A stretch of DNA of 64,000 nt from assembly GCA_010672585.1 (NCBI GenBank), contig JAAHGF010000016.1:172096-236095 (forward strand), given 5' to 3'. The first letter of the stretch is position 1. The number at the start of each line of letters is the position of its first letter. The notes under the pieces were generated by a model. The model made no database searches. It was not told where the DNA came from and was given only the letters and a program-made list of their open reading frames with translations. The DNA is from Okeania sp. SIO1I7. Lineage in GTDB: Bacteria; Cyanobacteriota; Cyanobacteriia; Cyanobacteriales; Microcoleaceae. Below are positions 35,458 to 46,032 of the stretch, piece after piece. The position numbers were made by a program, and so were the translations under genes.

Positions 35458-38400
35458 TTATCCTCTTTTTTTTTTGGCATTTAACAGTTCTTGAATAGTA
35501 TTTGCTAATTTTTTCATTTTAATGGGTTTGCTTAAGTAATTATTGGCTCCGGCAGCTAGGCAATCTTCGCGATCGCCTTCCATGGCTAAAGCAGTAAGGG
35601 CAACTATCGGAATATCTACCAAGTTTGGATCGTGACGGATATGTTTTATGGCTTCTAACCCATCCATTCCAGGCATTTGAATGTCCATTAGAATCAACTC
35701 AGGGTTTTCTGACTGGGCAAGGGCAATTGCCTCCTCTCCACTTTTTGCCACAATCAGGCGATAATTTTTGGCTCTCAAGTAGCTTGAAACCGTAATGATA
35801 TTTGCTTCATTGTCTTCTGCTAGTAGTATTAACGGGGATATATTCTCTTCTGACTGGCTAGGTTTGATCGTAGCTTCAGGATGAGTTTCTGATTCTACAA
35901 AGCCAGGTACAGTAGTAGAGTAAGGAATATCCATGGTAAAGCAACTGCCAACCCCGACTTCACTGGTAACTCCAACCTGTCCACCATGAAGATCGACAAT
36001 ACGCTTCACCAATGCCAACCCTAAACCTGTCCCATTATATTCACGATTCAGAGCACTATCAATTTGAATAAAGGGCTGAAATAATTTTTTGAGATTCTCT
36101 AGAGTGATGCCGATACCTGTATCAATGACGGCAATTTGGATATAGTTTGGCCAGGGAAAATCGGAAACATCTGGGTTCAACGGGCTCTGTTTCAGGTTAA
36201 CACTGAGAGTGATACGTCCCCCATTTGGAGTAAATTTGACGGCATTATTGAGTAGATTAATCAAGGCTTGGCGGATACGTCGCTCATCGACTAATAGAAC
36301 GGGCAAATTTTGTGGTAGTCTAGTTTCTAGCTGGATACGTTTTTTCAGTGCTAGTTGTTTAACAAAGGTTATACTAGATTGACAAAGATGATAGATTGAA
36401 ACTTGGGTATAGTCAAGTTCTATACGACCTGATTCAATTTTTGCGACATCGAGAATATCATTAATTAACTCTAGCAAATGAGAACCACTGTCTTCAATAG
36501 TTTGTAATGCTTTGAGTTGTTGCTCATTTATCGTACCAAACACTTCCTCTTGGAGCGCCTCGCTCATACCTAAGATGGCGTTGAGGGGGGTACGGAGTTC
36601 GTGGCTCATACTGGCCAGGAATTCGTCCTTGAGGCGAGTGGCGCGGGCAAGTTCCTCGTTGGTTTGTTTTAGTGTTGCTTCTGCTTGTTTCTGTTCGGTG
36701 ATGTCATAGTTAATCCCGATCATCCTTTGAGCTTCTCCTTGGAGGTTACGTTGCACTAGAGCACTAGCTTTAATGAAATGGGTAGAACCGTCGGGATGAA
36801 TGACTCGAAATTCTGTATTATAGTCTTTATCGCCACGCCAAGCTTGCATAGAAGCAGTTTCTACCATGGCGCGATCGTCAGGATGTAATGTGTTAAGCCA
36901 CGCTTCACGGACATTAGTAAAACTACCTGGGGTTATGCCATATAGTTCATACATTCGTTTATCCCAGATCAGAATGTTTTGTATAATATCAAAATCCCAA
37001 ATGCCGATACCGGCAGACTCTACTGCCAGATTTAGGCGAGTAGACAACTCCCGTAGATGATCTTCTGCTTGCTTGCGTTCGGTAATATCTAAGGCTGTGC
37101 CAAACAGGCGAATTACTTGTCCCTTAGCATTTCGTTCAATTTCTGCACGTCCCTCATGGTAGCGAATGGAGCCATCAGCACAGACAATTCGATAGTCAAT
37201 TGTGTAAGGAGTTCCATTAGCTATTGCTGATTCTACCTGCTGTTCCAGTAGATTGAGGTCATCAGGATGAATGATTTGGAGATATTCTGCATAAGGAGGT
37301 TCTGGTTGATTTGGGTCGAGTCCAAACATCCGAAAAAGTTCTTTTGACCAGGTAAGTTTTTGAGTTTTGACATCAAACTCCCAATTCCCAATATGAGCAA
37401 CTCGTTGTGCCTCAACTAATGCTGCCTCACTTTTAGACAGTTGTTCTTCAGCTCGTTTGCGTTCTGTAATATCGCGACATACACAGATTAATAACCCATC
37501 CTCTGTTAGGGTTAGTGATAGACCTTCGGTAAAGGTAGAGCCATCTTTGCGAGTACCGATAGCTTCTCCTTGCCAGGAACGACCGTGCTCTAATAGTGGA
37601 AAAATTTCCTGCTCAAACCTTTGGTTCTCTTCTGGAGAATAAAAAACGCTCCAGGGTTGGCCTACAATTTCGGCCGCGCTTTGGTAGCCAAACAAATTCA
37701 CATGAGCTTGGTTGACATAGAGGTAACTGTTTCCTTGGAGAATGGCTATGCCATCAATTGCTGCTTCAATGGCAGCAAGTTGTTGTTTCAGGACTGATTC
37801 TGCTTGTTTGCGAGTAGTAATATCCAAATACACTCCTAACACGCCGATAATTTCCCCATCTAGACTATATAGAGGAACTTTGTGGGTTTCGATACATCTT
37901 TGACTACCATCAGCTTGTAACTGGGATTCGATCATCCCAAGTTTTGCCACACCAGACTCCATGACTTCCAGGTCGTCAGCACGATAAGCGGTTGCCTCTG
38001 TATTCTTCCAGGGTAGGTCATAATCAGTTTTGCCAATAATTGCTTCTGAGTTAGACAAACCTGCTACTTCAGCAAAGTTTTGATTACATCCTAAATATAG
38101 CAATTGTCTATCTTTCCAAAAAACGTAAAGTGGTAATACATTAAGCACAGTTTGTAAGAATTCTTGAGATTGACGTAGGGCGTTTTCTGCCTGCTTACGC
38201 TCGCTGATATCTTTGACAAAAGCAAAGCTGTATTCTTCACCATAAAGTTGTAGGTAATTAATACTAACTTCAACCGGATAGATGTGACCATCTTTGGCTT
38301 GATGTCGAGATTCAATGGTGAAGTTCTTTCTTTGCTTGACATCTTGCCAATGTTCAATCCAACAGTCAGGGGACATATTAGGGTTAATGTCAAACACTGA

Positions 38401-41400
38401 TAGGTTCAGTAGTTCTTCTCGGTTGTAGCCCAACATTGAGCAGGATGCTTGATTAACATAATAAAAACTGCCATCTGAACGCACAAAAAATACTCCATCT
38501 GCAGCAAAGTCTACTGCTGACTGGGTCATCATGAGGGCTTTTTCTGCTGCTTTGCGTTCGCTGATGTCTTTGACAAAAGCAAAGCTGTATTCTTCACCAT
38601 AAAGTTGTAGGTAATTAATACTAACTTCAACCGGATAGATGTGACCATCTTTGGCTTGATGTCGAGATTCAATGGTGAAGTTCTTTCTTTGCTTGACATT
38701 TTGCCAATGTTCAATCCAATAGTCAGGGGAAAAATCGGAGTCAATGTCAAAAACCGAAAGATTCAGTAGTTCTTCTGTGCTATATCCTAACATCGAACAA
38801 GCTGCTTGATTAACAGAATAAAAGCTGCCATCTGAACGCACAAAAAATACTCCATCTGCCGCCAAATCTACTGCTGACTGGGTCATCATTAGAGCTTTTT
38901 CTGCTGCTTTGCGTTCGCTGATATCTCGCAAAATATTCTGGATGATTTTTTCACCGTTAATATCAATTACAGAAGCTGAAACGTCAACAGGAACTATATT
39001 ACCATCTTTGCGGAGAAAATTAATATCCAAGATTTGGGAAGACTTTTGATTAGCTACATCCTCAAATGCTGCAATGCTTTGCGGTAATTCTTCTGGTCGG
39101 TGTAGCTGAGTGAAGTGCATAGAGGTTATTTCTGTACAAGTGTAGCCCAACAGTTCTTCAAATTTATGGTTAGCTTCCAGTAGATTTCCTTGCCGATCTG
39201 CCAACAAAATAGCATCGCTAGCTCCATCCATTAGGGCACGATAGCGGGTTTCTCGCTCCTGTAGTTTGGCTGTGCGCTCTTTGACTTTAGTTTCTAGTTT
39301 TTGATTAAGTTCTTCTAGTAATGTTGTTGCCCGTTGACGTTCCAACTCTGCGGAAGCACGAGATGCAAAAACCCGCAGAATTTGTTCGGCTCGCTCTGGG
39401 TCTGAAATCGGCTGCTGATTGAGGAGACACAAATCGCCAATTGCCTTGCCATTACTATCTCGTAAGGCAATGCCCAGATAACTTTCTACTGCCATTTCTA
39501 CCAAATCTAAATCTTCAGGAAACTCTTGTTGCACGAAGTATTTGCAATAATATTTTCCGTCTTGCAATGTTCGTTCACATGGAGTTTTTGCTGGATGATA
39601 GGAAAAGCTTGGTTGCAAGGAACCATTTGCCCAAAAAGCTAAGGCATGAAGCATATCGTCAACCCGTTCAGTTACGATGACATAGGAGACATTTAGAGCT
39701 TCTGCAATGTGTCTTGCTAAGGCTGGGAAAAAGTCCTTGCCAGTGGTAGCAGCAGTACCCTCAATCAAGTTTTGTAGAGCGATTTCCGCTTTTTTGCGCT
39801 CGCTAATGTCAATATCCACACAATACATTTCTGGCTCGCCTTCAGAATTAGTCATGATGATGTGGTTAGAGAAGACTGTAACTCTAGAAGCATCTTTGCA
39901 TATAAAGTTTAATTCCCCTGCTGATATTGGCTCTCCTTTGGCAAAAAAACCATCTATAAGATTGATCGCCCACTCCCTCATTTCTGGAGGAATAATCAAA
40001 TCTTCAAGTTTATGACCGATCGCCTCTGTTTTTGTATATCCATAAAGGTCCTCACTAGCATTATTCCAGTAAATTATCTGGCGGTGGCGGTCGTATACTT
40101 GGACCGCAATTTTAGGAGTTAATTCAAAAAGGTTGCGGAATCGCTGCTCGCTATTCCTTAAAGCAGTTTCAGCTTTTTTGCGCTCGCTAATATCTGTGAT
40201 AGTGCCCACATATCCGACTACTGTTCCATCAGCATTTCGTTCAGCAACTGCCTTTGCGTAGACCCAATTTATCGTACCATCTGGTTGCAGCAAGCGACAT
40301 TCAAGCCGGAATTGACTAATCTCTAAAACAAATTTATGCCATTCACTAACAACCCAGTCACGATCTTCGGGGTGTATGATTTTTCGCCATCCATCTTTCA
40401 TCGCCATGTCTGCAGATATTCCACTGATTTGAGAGTAGCGATCGTTGATGTATGTGCAACTTCCCATCGTATCAGTGCGAAAAATTCCAACCGGAGCTGC
40501 CATGGCCAGAGATGCGTAGCGTTGTTCGCTCTCTTGCAGACGAATTTCAGCTTGCTTGCGGGCGCTAATATCTGCAATCATGCCGAGTGCTCCAACATAA
40601 TTTCCCAATTCATCTAAAATTGGGTTCGTAGAAACTATTGTCCATACATCGCTTCCATTTTTGTGCTGAAATTTAAAGTCGTGTTGTTCGGCAATTCCTT
40701 GACGGCGATACTCTAAATTTTGGTTGGCAATAGCAATGCCCGAGCTATCCATGAAATCAAAAAGAGATTTGCCGAGCATTTCATCTATATTATAGCCTAA
40801 CATTTCAGCCATTTTGAGATTAACAAAGCTGGTTTTGTTCTCGGCATCTATGATCCATATTCCTTCATTTGCTGTCTCTATTAGCTTGCGGTATCGTGCT
40901 TCACTTTTTTGCAGAGCTAGTTCAATTTTCTTGCGATCGCTAATATCAGTAATTGTGCCCACATAGCCAATTATTTGGCCTTTGGTATCCCGTTGCACAA
41001 CTGACTGTGCATAAACATAAACTGTCTCACCATCAGGACGTTGCAAAGAATATTCAATCTTAACTTGACGGTTTTCTTGGACGCATTGCTCCCATTCTGC
41101 CACTACTCGGTTGCGGTCATCAGGGTGTAGACCTTCTTGCCATCCCTTTCCCATGGCTGCCTCTCTAGAAAGTCCAGCAATTTCACACCAGCGCTCATTG
41201 ACATAGATGCAGTTGCCTATGGTGTCAGTATGAAAAATTCCCACGGGAGACGCTTTAACTAGACTAGAGTAGCGTTGCTCGCTCTCTTGCAGACGGGCTT
41301 GTGATTGCTTTTGTTCTTGAAGTTTTACCTGCAATTGCTCGTATGTAACTGCTTGCTGAATAGCAACTGCTAGTTGTATTGATAATGCTTGCAGTAGTTC

Positions 41401-42909
41401 TACATCTTCCGGTTGCCACTCACGAGGATAATGACTTTCGGTGACATTAAGCCAGCCCCACAACTCATTCCCACACAGCAGTGGCACCCATATTTTAGCT
41501 CGTGTCTGTAAGCGGATGAGCATTTCTCTCTCAGAGTCTGACATTTTTGTCGTATAAATATCTGACACTATGCTAACCCAGTCCATGGAATAGATATGAC
41601 TTGGCTGTTGCTTGAACCAGTTGTTATCTATCCGTTCGCCTACAAGGGATAGTGACGATTCAGTAGATTCTGCCACAACAATGCTTTGCCAGTCATCTTC
41701 AAACTGCCAAATATTAACGCGGTCGCAATCTAGCAGCAGTCGCACTTGCTCCACAGTTGTATCTAACATCTTTTGTAAGCTCAGAGACGATCTGATTTGC
41801 ATAGCTAGTTCTAAAACTAACTTTTCCCGTTGGGCTTTAGCTTGGAGAGCTGCATATCTAGTTTCCACTTGTTGCTCTAGTTCAATGATGCGACTTTTTA
41901 GCAAAGCCACTTTCTCTGCTTCTAAGCGTTTTACCTTTTTTTCCAGAATCTTTGCTAAATTGTATAGTTCTCGGGGGTTAAGTGTTGCGAGCAGATTGCT
42001 CTGGGAGACAATACCCAATAGCTCTCCTTGCTCTCCCACCGCTACTAGCTGATGGATTAAATGCCGATCCATTATCTGCTGCACTTTAGAGAGTGTATCT
42101 TCTTGCTTAACTGCAAAAACTGGCTTACTCATTACTGTTTCAGCAGTGCAGGATTCTAGATTCAAGCCTAATGCCTGAAACTGTACCAGATCCCGATAGG
42201 TTATTATCCCCACCGGAATTTTCCAGGGTATCTGAGGACTTTCTCTTGCTTCTACAATCACGATGTAACTAACGCAGCGATCTACCATCTGTTGAGCAAT
42301 CTCCAGCATTGAGTTATCTGGGGTAGCACAAATCACATCACGGTTCATCACATCGGCCACCTGACGCAACCGTAACAAATCCATTGGTTGGCAGATTTCT
42401 TTTAGTGTTTCCTTAGTGACAATTCCCACGAGTTGTTTCTGATCGTCCAAGATAGGTAAATGACGAATATGATTTTGCTGGAGGAAGTTCATCGCAAAAA
42501 ACAAATCGGTGAATTCAGACTCGCGCATAGTGACGACAGGAGGTAGCATCACTTGTCGTGCCTCTAAACAATCGAAGGATTGCTGCTGGAGACTTAGACG
42601 TACTATATCTCTCTCTGAGATCGTACCTATTACCTGGCCATCTTCCACCACTATCACACAGCTTGACAGTGCTTCTAAGTAGAGTTTATCTAGTTTACTG
42701 TTCAGTATTCTTGTCGTGTTAAAGCACAATCGCACACCACTCATTTTGACAATGACATCTATGACCAGCGTATCAGGTGATACAATCAATGGTTCTCTAA
42801 TAATGGCAGACTTTAGCTCCAGTGGGGTAATAGCATTAACGTTAGCAGTCACTTCTAGAAACTTTTGGGAATTTAAATTATGTATAATTAAATCAATATC
42901 TATCTGCAT
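35458..42909 (-). CDS. Giant CBS/GAF/multi-PAS hybrid histidine kinase
   Basis: 2483 residues, no membrane segment. N-terminal two pairs of CBS motifs (~20-320; VIGTISERDIVRL, LVGIVTKETL, PVGIITYRDLV, LLGIVSQSNLL), a GAF (~365-530), four PAS/PAC units, a second GAF (~1050-1200), then seven more PAS/PAC units (~1220-2070), HisKA ([20 protein letters not shown], ~2095), HATPase_c ([18 protein letters not shown]) and a terminal receiver ([36 protein letters not shown], ~2355-2480). CBS motifs may sense adenylates, GAF/PAS small ligands or redox. PAS units 6 and 7 are near-identical. All kinase and receiver motifs look intact. Monocistronic, transcribed toward the hybrid kinase operon. Confidence 0.93.
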   Translation of the reverse strand: MQIDIDLIIHNLNSQKFLEVTANVNAITPLELKSAIIREPLIVSPDTLVIDVIVKMSGVRLCFNTTRILNSKLDKLYLEALSSCVIVVEDGQVIGTISERDIVRLSLQQQSFDCLEARQVMLPPVVTMRESEFTDLFFAMNFLQQNHIRHLPILDDQKQLVGIVTKETLKEICQPMDLLRLRQVADVMNRDVICATPDNSMLEIAQQMVDRCVSYIVIVEARESPQIPWKIPVGIITYRDLVQFQALGLNLESCTAETVMSKPVFAVKQEDTLSKVQQIMDRHLIHQLVAVGEQGELLGIVSQSNLLATLNPRELYNLAKILEKKVKRLEAEKVALLKSRIIELEQQVETRYAALQAKAQREKLVLELAMQIRSSLSLQKMLDTTVEQVRLLLDCDRVNIWQFEDDWQSIVVAESTESSLSLVGERIDNNWFKQQPSHIYSMDWVSIVSDIYTTKMSDSEREMLIRLQTRAKIWVPLLCGNELWGWLNVTESHYPREWQPEDVELLQALSIQLAVAIQQAVTYEQLQVKLQEQKQSQARLQESEQRYSSLVKASPVGIFHTDTIGNCIYVNERWCEIAGLSREAAMGKGWQEGLHPDDRNRVVAEWEQCVQENRQVKIEYSLQRPDGETVYVYAQSVVQRDTKGQIIGYVGTITDISDRKKIELALQKSEARYRKLIETANEGIWIIDAENKTSFVNLKMAEMLGYNIDEMLGKSLFDFMDSSGIAIANQNLEYRRQGIAEQHDFKFQHKNGSDVWTIVSTNPILDELGNYVGALGMIADISARKQAEIRLQESEQRYASLAMAAPVGIFRTDTMGSCTYINDRYSQISGISADMAMKDGWRKIIHPEDRDWVVSEWHKFVLEISQFRLECRLLQPDGTINWVYAKAVAERNADGTVVGYVGTITDISERKKAETALRNSEQRFRNLFELTPKIAVQVYDRHRQIIYWNNASEDLYGYTKTEAIGHKLEDLIIPPEMREWAINLIDGFFAKGEPISAGELNFICKDASRVTVFSNHIIMTNSEGEPEMYCVDIDISERKKAEIALQNLIEGTAATTGKDFFPALARHIAEALNVSYVIVTERVDDMLHALAFWANGSLQPSFSYHPAKTPCERTLQDGKYYCKYFVQQEFPEDLDLVEMAVESYLGIALRDSNGKAIGDLCLLNQQPISDPERAEQILRVFASRASAELERQRATTLLEELNQKLETKVKERTAKLQERETRYRALMDGASDAILLADRQGNLLEANHKFEELLGYTCTEITSMHFTQLHRPEELPQSIAAFEDVANQKSSQILDINFLRKDGNIVPVDVSASVIDINGEKIIQNILRDISERKAAEKALMMTQSAVDLAADGVFFVRSDGSFYSVNQAACSMLGYSTEELLNLSVFDIDSDFSPDYWIEHWQNVKQRKNFTIESRHQAKDGHIYPVEVSINYLQLYGEEYSFAFVKDISERKAAEKALMMTQSAVDFAADGVFFVRSDGSFYYVNQASCSMLGYNREELLNLSVFDINPNMSPDCWIEHWQDVKQRKNFTIESRHQAKDGHIYPVEVSINYLQLYGEEYSFAFVKDISERKQAENALRQSQEFLQTVLNVLPLYVFWKDRQLLYLGCNQNFAEVAGLSNSEAIIGKTDYDLPWKNTEATAYRADDLEVMESGVAKLGMIESQLQADGSQRCIETHKVPLYSLDGEIIGVLGVYLDITTRKQAESVLKQQLAAIEAAIDGIAILQGNSYLYVNQAHVNLFGYQSAAEIVGQPWSVFYSPEENQRFEQEIFPLLEHGRSWQGEAIGTRKDGSTFTEGLSLTLTEDGLLICVCRDITERKRAEEQLSKSEAALVEAQRVAHIGNWEFDVKTQKLTWSKELFRMFGLDPNQPEPPYAEYLQIIHPDDLNLLEQQVESAIANGTPYTIDYRIVCADGSIRYHEGRAEIERNAKGQVIRLFGTALDITERKQAEDHLRELSTRLNLAVESAGIGIWDFDIIQNILIWDKRMYELYGITPGSFTNVREAWLNTLHPDDRAMVETASMQAWRGDKDYNTEFRVIHPDGSTHFIKASALVQRNLQGEAQRMIGINYDITEQKQAEATLKQTNEELARATRLKDEFLASMSHELRTPLNAILGMSEALQEEVFGTINEQQLKALQTIEDSGSHLLELINDILDVAKIESGRIELDYTQVSIYHLCQSSITFVKQLALKKRIQLETRLPQNLPVLLVDERRIRQALINLLNNAVKFTPNGGRITLSVNLKQSPLNPDVSDFPWPNYIQIAVIDTGIGITLENLKKLFQPFIQIDSALNREYNGTGLGLALVKRIVDLHGGQVGVTSEVGVGSCFTMDIPYSTTVPGFVESETHPEATIKPSQSEENISPLILLAEDNEANIITVSSYLRAKNYRLIVAKSGEEAIALAQSENPELILMDIQMPGMDGLEAIKHIRHDPNLVDIPIVALTALAMEGDREDCLAAGANNYLSKPIKMKKLANTIQELLNAKKKRG
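38205..38920 (-). repeat. Tandem duplicated PAS segment (357 bp) in the giant kinase
   Basis: The stretch from CTTTGACAAA at 38211 reappears at 38568 with about 130 bp showing no difference that I can find, and lower but clear identity beyond. The 357-bp step equals 119 codons, one PAS/PAC unit (MMTQSAVDLAADGVFFVRSD versus MMTQSAVDFAADGVFFVRSD). Recent in-frame unit duplication or conversion. Confidence 0.9.
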
Positions 42910-43057
42910 TTGTGATGCATATAGATACGATTAATACTATATTATACCTCATAATTCATTTTTTGTCAAAAGAAACTAAAATTTTTTGCTCTTAACATCA
43001 GTTAACAGTTAATGTTTTGGTGGTTGTGTATTGTCATTAATGGTTGTGCATTGTCAT

Positions 43058-43352
43058 TAGACATCTCCAGAAAAGAGGGAGTAGGGAGCAGGGAGTAGGG
43101 GGGAAATAATGGATGATTTATCTACAATAATTGATTTTATATGAAATATCAAATTTTTGCTACAAATACGCACTGCTGTTTTAAGAAGTCAGTCCTCAGG
43201 AGTCAGTAGGAATAGCTTATGTTATCATTTATTAGAGTAAAACTCTGTTTTTAGTCAAATCGATATTTCTGGGTAAAGTTTTTTAACCAGCTAAATTATC
43301 CGTAGCATTCTTTTTTATATTTCATATTATTTTTGATTTTTGGAGATGTCTA
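43058..43352. mobile_element. TAGACATCTCCA-ended element, 295 bp
   Basis: Left TAGACATCTCCAGAAAAGAG and right end ATTTTTGGAGATGTCTA are inverted copies, and TA at both ends is compatible with a TA target. Non-coding; contains GGAGTAGGGAGC and GGAGTCAGT heptamer text and a TTTTTGCTACAAATA fragment. The same end pair bounds 48684-48820. Occupies half of the 42910-43487 gap; the rest has a TGGTTGTG.ATTGTCATTA direct repeat (43020-43058) and no gene. Confidence 0.7.
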
Positions 43353-43487
43353 TTATTAATGATCAAGTACCGCTATTAAATTTCCTCTAGATATTCACAC
43401 TTAGGTTTACACAAACGATAAAGTGTGGATACGACTCAAACCATCATAGCGAAAATCACCAACGCTAGCAGTCTTCTCAAAATACTT

Positions 43488-45518
43488 TTAATAATTGATG
43501 GCGATCGGCAACTTAATGATAAACTCTGTATTCTTTCCCTCTTCAGATGAACATATTAAATAACCTCCATGTTTTTCTCTCACAATTTGATAACTAATTG
43601 AAAGTCTTAATCCTGTTCCTTTACCAACTGGTTTAGTTGTAAAAAATGGATCGAATAAGCGAGTTTGAATATCTGGTGCAATACCAGGACCATTATCGGC
43701 AATTTGGATCGTAATCCATTCGGCATCAACTTGAGCTGTTTTAATGAAAATCATGGGCGATCGCTCTTTGAACTTGCCTACTGCCATGGAATCTTGTAAG
43801 GCATCGATCGCATTGCTCAAAATATTCATAAATACCTGATTCAATTGACCCGCATGACATGTAATCAAAGGTATATTACCGTAGTCTTTCTTGAGGGTAA
43901 TTTCAGGGCGATCAAAGTGAGCTTTGAGTCGATGATCTAGGATCATCAATGTACTTTCAATACCCGTGTGAATATCTACATTCTTAACTACTGATTGATC
44001 TAAGCGGGAAAATTTACGCAGAGATAAAACAATTTCTTGTATACGTTCACCCCCAACTTTCATAGAATTTAATAAATTGGGTAAATCTTGGGCAATAAAA
44101 TCTAGCTCAATTTCTTCAATGACTGCTTCAATATCTGGAGTAGGTACAGGATATTCGGTTTGATAGAGGTCAAGCAAATACAACAAATCTTGGCAATATT
44201 TGCTAGCATATTGAATATTTCCTGTAATAAAATTGACCGGATTATTAATTTCATGGGCAACACCCGCTACCAACCGCCCTAAACTAGACATTTTTTCAGT
44301 TTGTACCAATTGTAATTGGGTCTGTTTTAGCTGTTGCAATAATTGCTTTAACTCACGATTTTTATTCTCAACTTTCAACATTGTTTGCTTGGAGATTAAT
44401 AAATACATCATTAAACATCCGGTCGCTAATAACCCAAATGCTAGAACTGTTGCAGGCCGCCAACTGTAAATATAACGTTTGGCAGAAGGTAAGACTAGCA
44501 GGGAAAGTTCCTGTCGCGCTAGATTAAGAGAACGGATGCATAATTGCCATTCATTATTGTAATGACAGGGGTTTGACGATTGAATCATAGGACTATCAAG
44601 AATGTCCAATTTAGCAACTTGAGCGGATTTTGTGAGAGTTTCGGTATCCGCTTTATAAGCAATTAGGAAAAATTCAGTGGCTGTGATTGCTGTTTTGTTT
44701 AAAGCTGAGTCTAACTGATCTTCTGGCAAACTATATAGATAGAAATCTAGTCCATTGAGATCGAGATGAGCTACTGCTTTTTCTATGAAAGTCTGAAGTT
44801 CAAAAAGACCAAATACTACTCCTTGAAATTTTGTCTGGGAATTAAGTTGTTTACTGTCAAGGGAATTTTGTGCATTTAGGTTATTAGAAGTGAATACTGG
44901 AGAGTAAAGCACAAAACCTGGTTTGCCATTTTCTAACTGCACTAAAGGCGTACTCACACTCACACCAAGACGTTCTGCTTTTTTGATAGTCCGCAAACGT
45001 TTCGGATCGGATACTGCGTCCCAACTAATATAATCTTGCCATCGATCCAAGGGTTCAAAGTAGGTTGTGGGGAAGTAAACAGGTCTATCCCCTGCCACAA
45101 CATGGTTTCCTGTTGAATCATACTCGCGAATCTGAAAATTAATTATTCCTTGGGTTTGTAACTTTTGCTGATAAGTCTGGCGTTCCTGAGCATCTACTTT
45201 TTCAGTCCAACCTAATCCTAACAAACCGTTGTAATATGGTAATAGGGAACTAGAAAATTCTTGAAATTCTTGCTTAGTGATTATTTTAGCTGTATTAAAT
45301 AATGCTCCAACCGATCTGGTTAGTTGGATATAGCTATCCAATTGCCTTTGCAACTCACCGACTAATACCATAGATTGTTGTTCAAACCGCTGTCTATCTT
45401 TAGCAACTTCCCAGCGGTGAACCATGAAGGTAGCGATGATCGAAAGGCTGATTCCCACAACTCCTACTATTCCAATGGCTGTGTACCGCTTGAATAAATA
45501 CATAAGTTTTATAATCAC
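43488..45518 (-). CDS. CHASE-domain sensor histidine kinase
   Basis: 676 residues: membrane helix 1 (AIGIVGVVGISLSIIATFMV, ~14-33), a periplasmic CHASE domain (~75-270; YNGLLGLGWTEKV, QPVYFPTTYFEPL-like block, RLGVSVSTPLVQL), membrane helix 2 (PATVLAFGLLATGCLMMYLL, ~355-375), coiled coil, HisKA (SSLGRLVAGVAHEINNPVNF, ~415-435) and HATPase_c (VFMNILSNAIDAL, IADNGPGI, FDPFFTTKPVGKGTGLRLSI). In the last motif the usual GTGLGLSI reads GTGLRLSI: an AGA arginine replaces the expected GGA glycine. CHASE domains sense small extracellular ligands. No cognate regulator adjoins it. Confidence 0.92.
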   Translation of the reverse strand: MIIKLMYLFKRYTAIGIVGVVGISLSIIATFMVHRWEVAKDRQRFEQQSMVLVGELQRQLDSYIQLTRSVGALFNTAKIITKQEFQEFSSSLLPYYNGLLGLGWTEKVDAQERQTYQQKLQTQGIINFQIREYDSTGNHVVAGDRPVYFPTTYFEPLDRWQDYISWDAVSDPKRLRTIKKAERLGVSVSTPLVQLENGKPGFVLYSPVFTSNNLNAQNSLDSKQLNSQTKFQGVVFGLFELQTFIEKAVAHLDLNGLDFYLYSLPEDQLDSALNKTAITATEFFLIAYKADTETLTKSAQVAKLDILDSPMIQSSNPCHYNNEWQLCIRSLNLARQELSLLVLPSAKRYIYSWRPATVLAFGLLATGCLMMYLLISKQTMLKVENKNRELKQLLQQLKQTQLQLVQTEKMSSLGRLVAGVAHEINNPVNFITGNIQYASKYCQDLLYLLDLYQTEYPVPTPDIEAVIEEIELDFIAQDLPNLLNSMKVGGERIQEIVLSLRKFSRLDQSVVKNVDIHTGIESTLMILDHRLKAHFDRPEITLKKDYGNIPLITCHAGQLNQVFMNILSNAIDALQDSMAVGKFKERSPMIFIKTAQVDAEWITIQIADNGPGIAPDIQTRLFDPFFTTKPVGKGTGLRLSISYQIVREKHGGYLICSSEEGKNTEFIIKLPIAINY

Positions 45519-45756
45519 TATTAATAATAATTTGCAATAAGATTATATCGCAATATTATAATTCTAGTAATTGTCAATAAACTTTTAAAAAAAAATTCAA
45601 ATCTGCACTATAGTAGTCTGTAAACTTTGAAACGATGTATAGATTGTTGTAACTGTGATTTTATGGATGTATTTTTGGGTAATGCTAACTCTCAAAACTA
45701 TCTTGACAGACCAATAGTATAATAGCAGGTGCGATCAATGTTTGTTATAAATATTC

Positions 45757-45966
45757 GGCGTTGGTGAATTTAGCTATGATTTTCGTGCTTAGGCAACAGG
45801 CAACTGGGAATAGGGAATAGGTAGGGACGCTGCATCATGCAACGTCCGTAGAGATTAGTTCATTTATGAGGTTGTTCAGGAGCAAGTAGCGAAAGGGCTA
45901 TTTATGATTCAATCTTGATTACAGTTCGCCCAAATATCTTAATTCATAGTTTGATTCACCAACGCC
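45757..45966. mobile_element. Inverted-repeat element with 8-bp target duplication AAATATTC
   Basis: Left end GGCGTTGGTGAATTTAGCTA and reverse-complemented right end GGCGTTGGTGAATCAAACTA match closely, flanked exactly by AAATATTC at 45749-45756 and 45967-45974. 210 bp, no ORF; contains a CATCATGCAACGTCC segment like that near 2365. Same end family and duplication length as the element at 29201-29686. Confidence 0.88.
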
Positions 45967-46032
45967 AAATATTCTAGTAGTTAAGAGAGGGATTTGCTGC
46001 GATCGCTACTTTCATGCAACAAAGCCATTATT

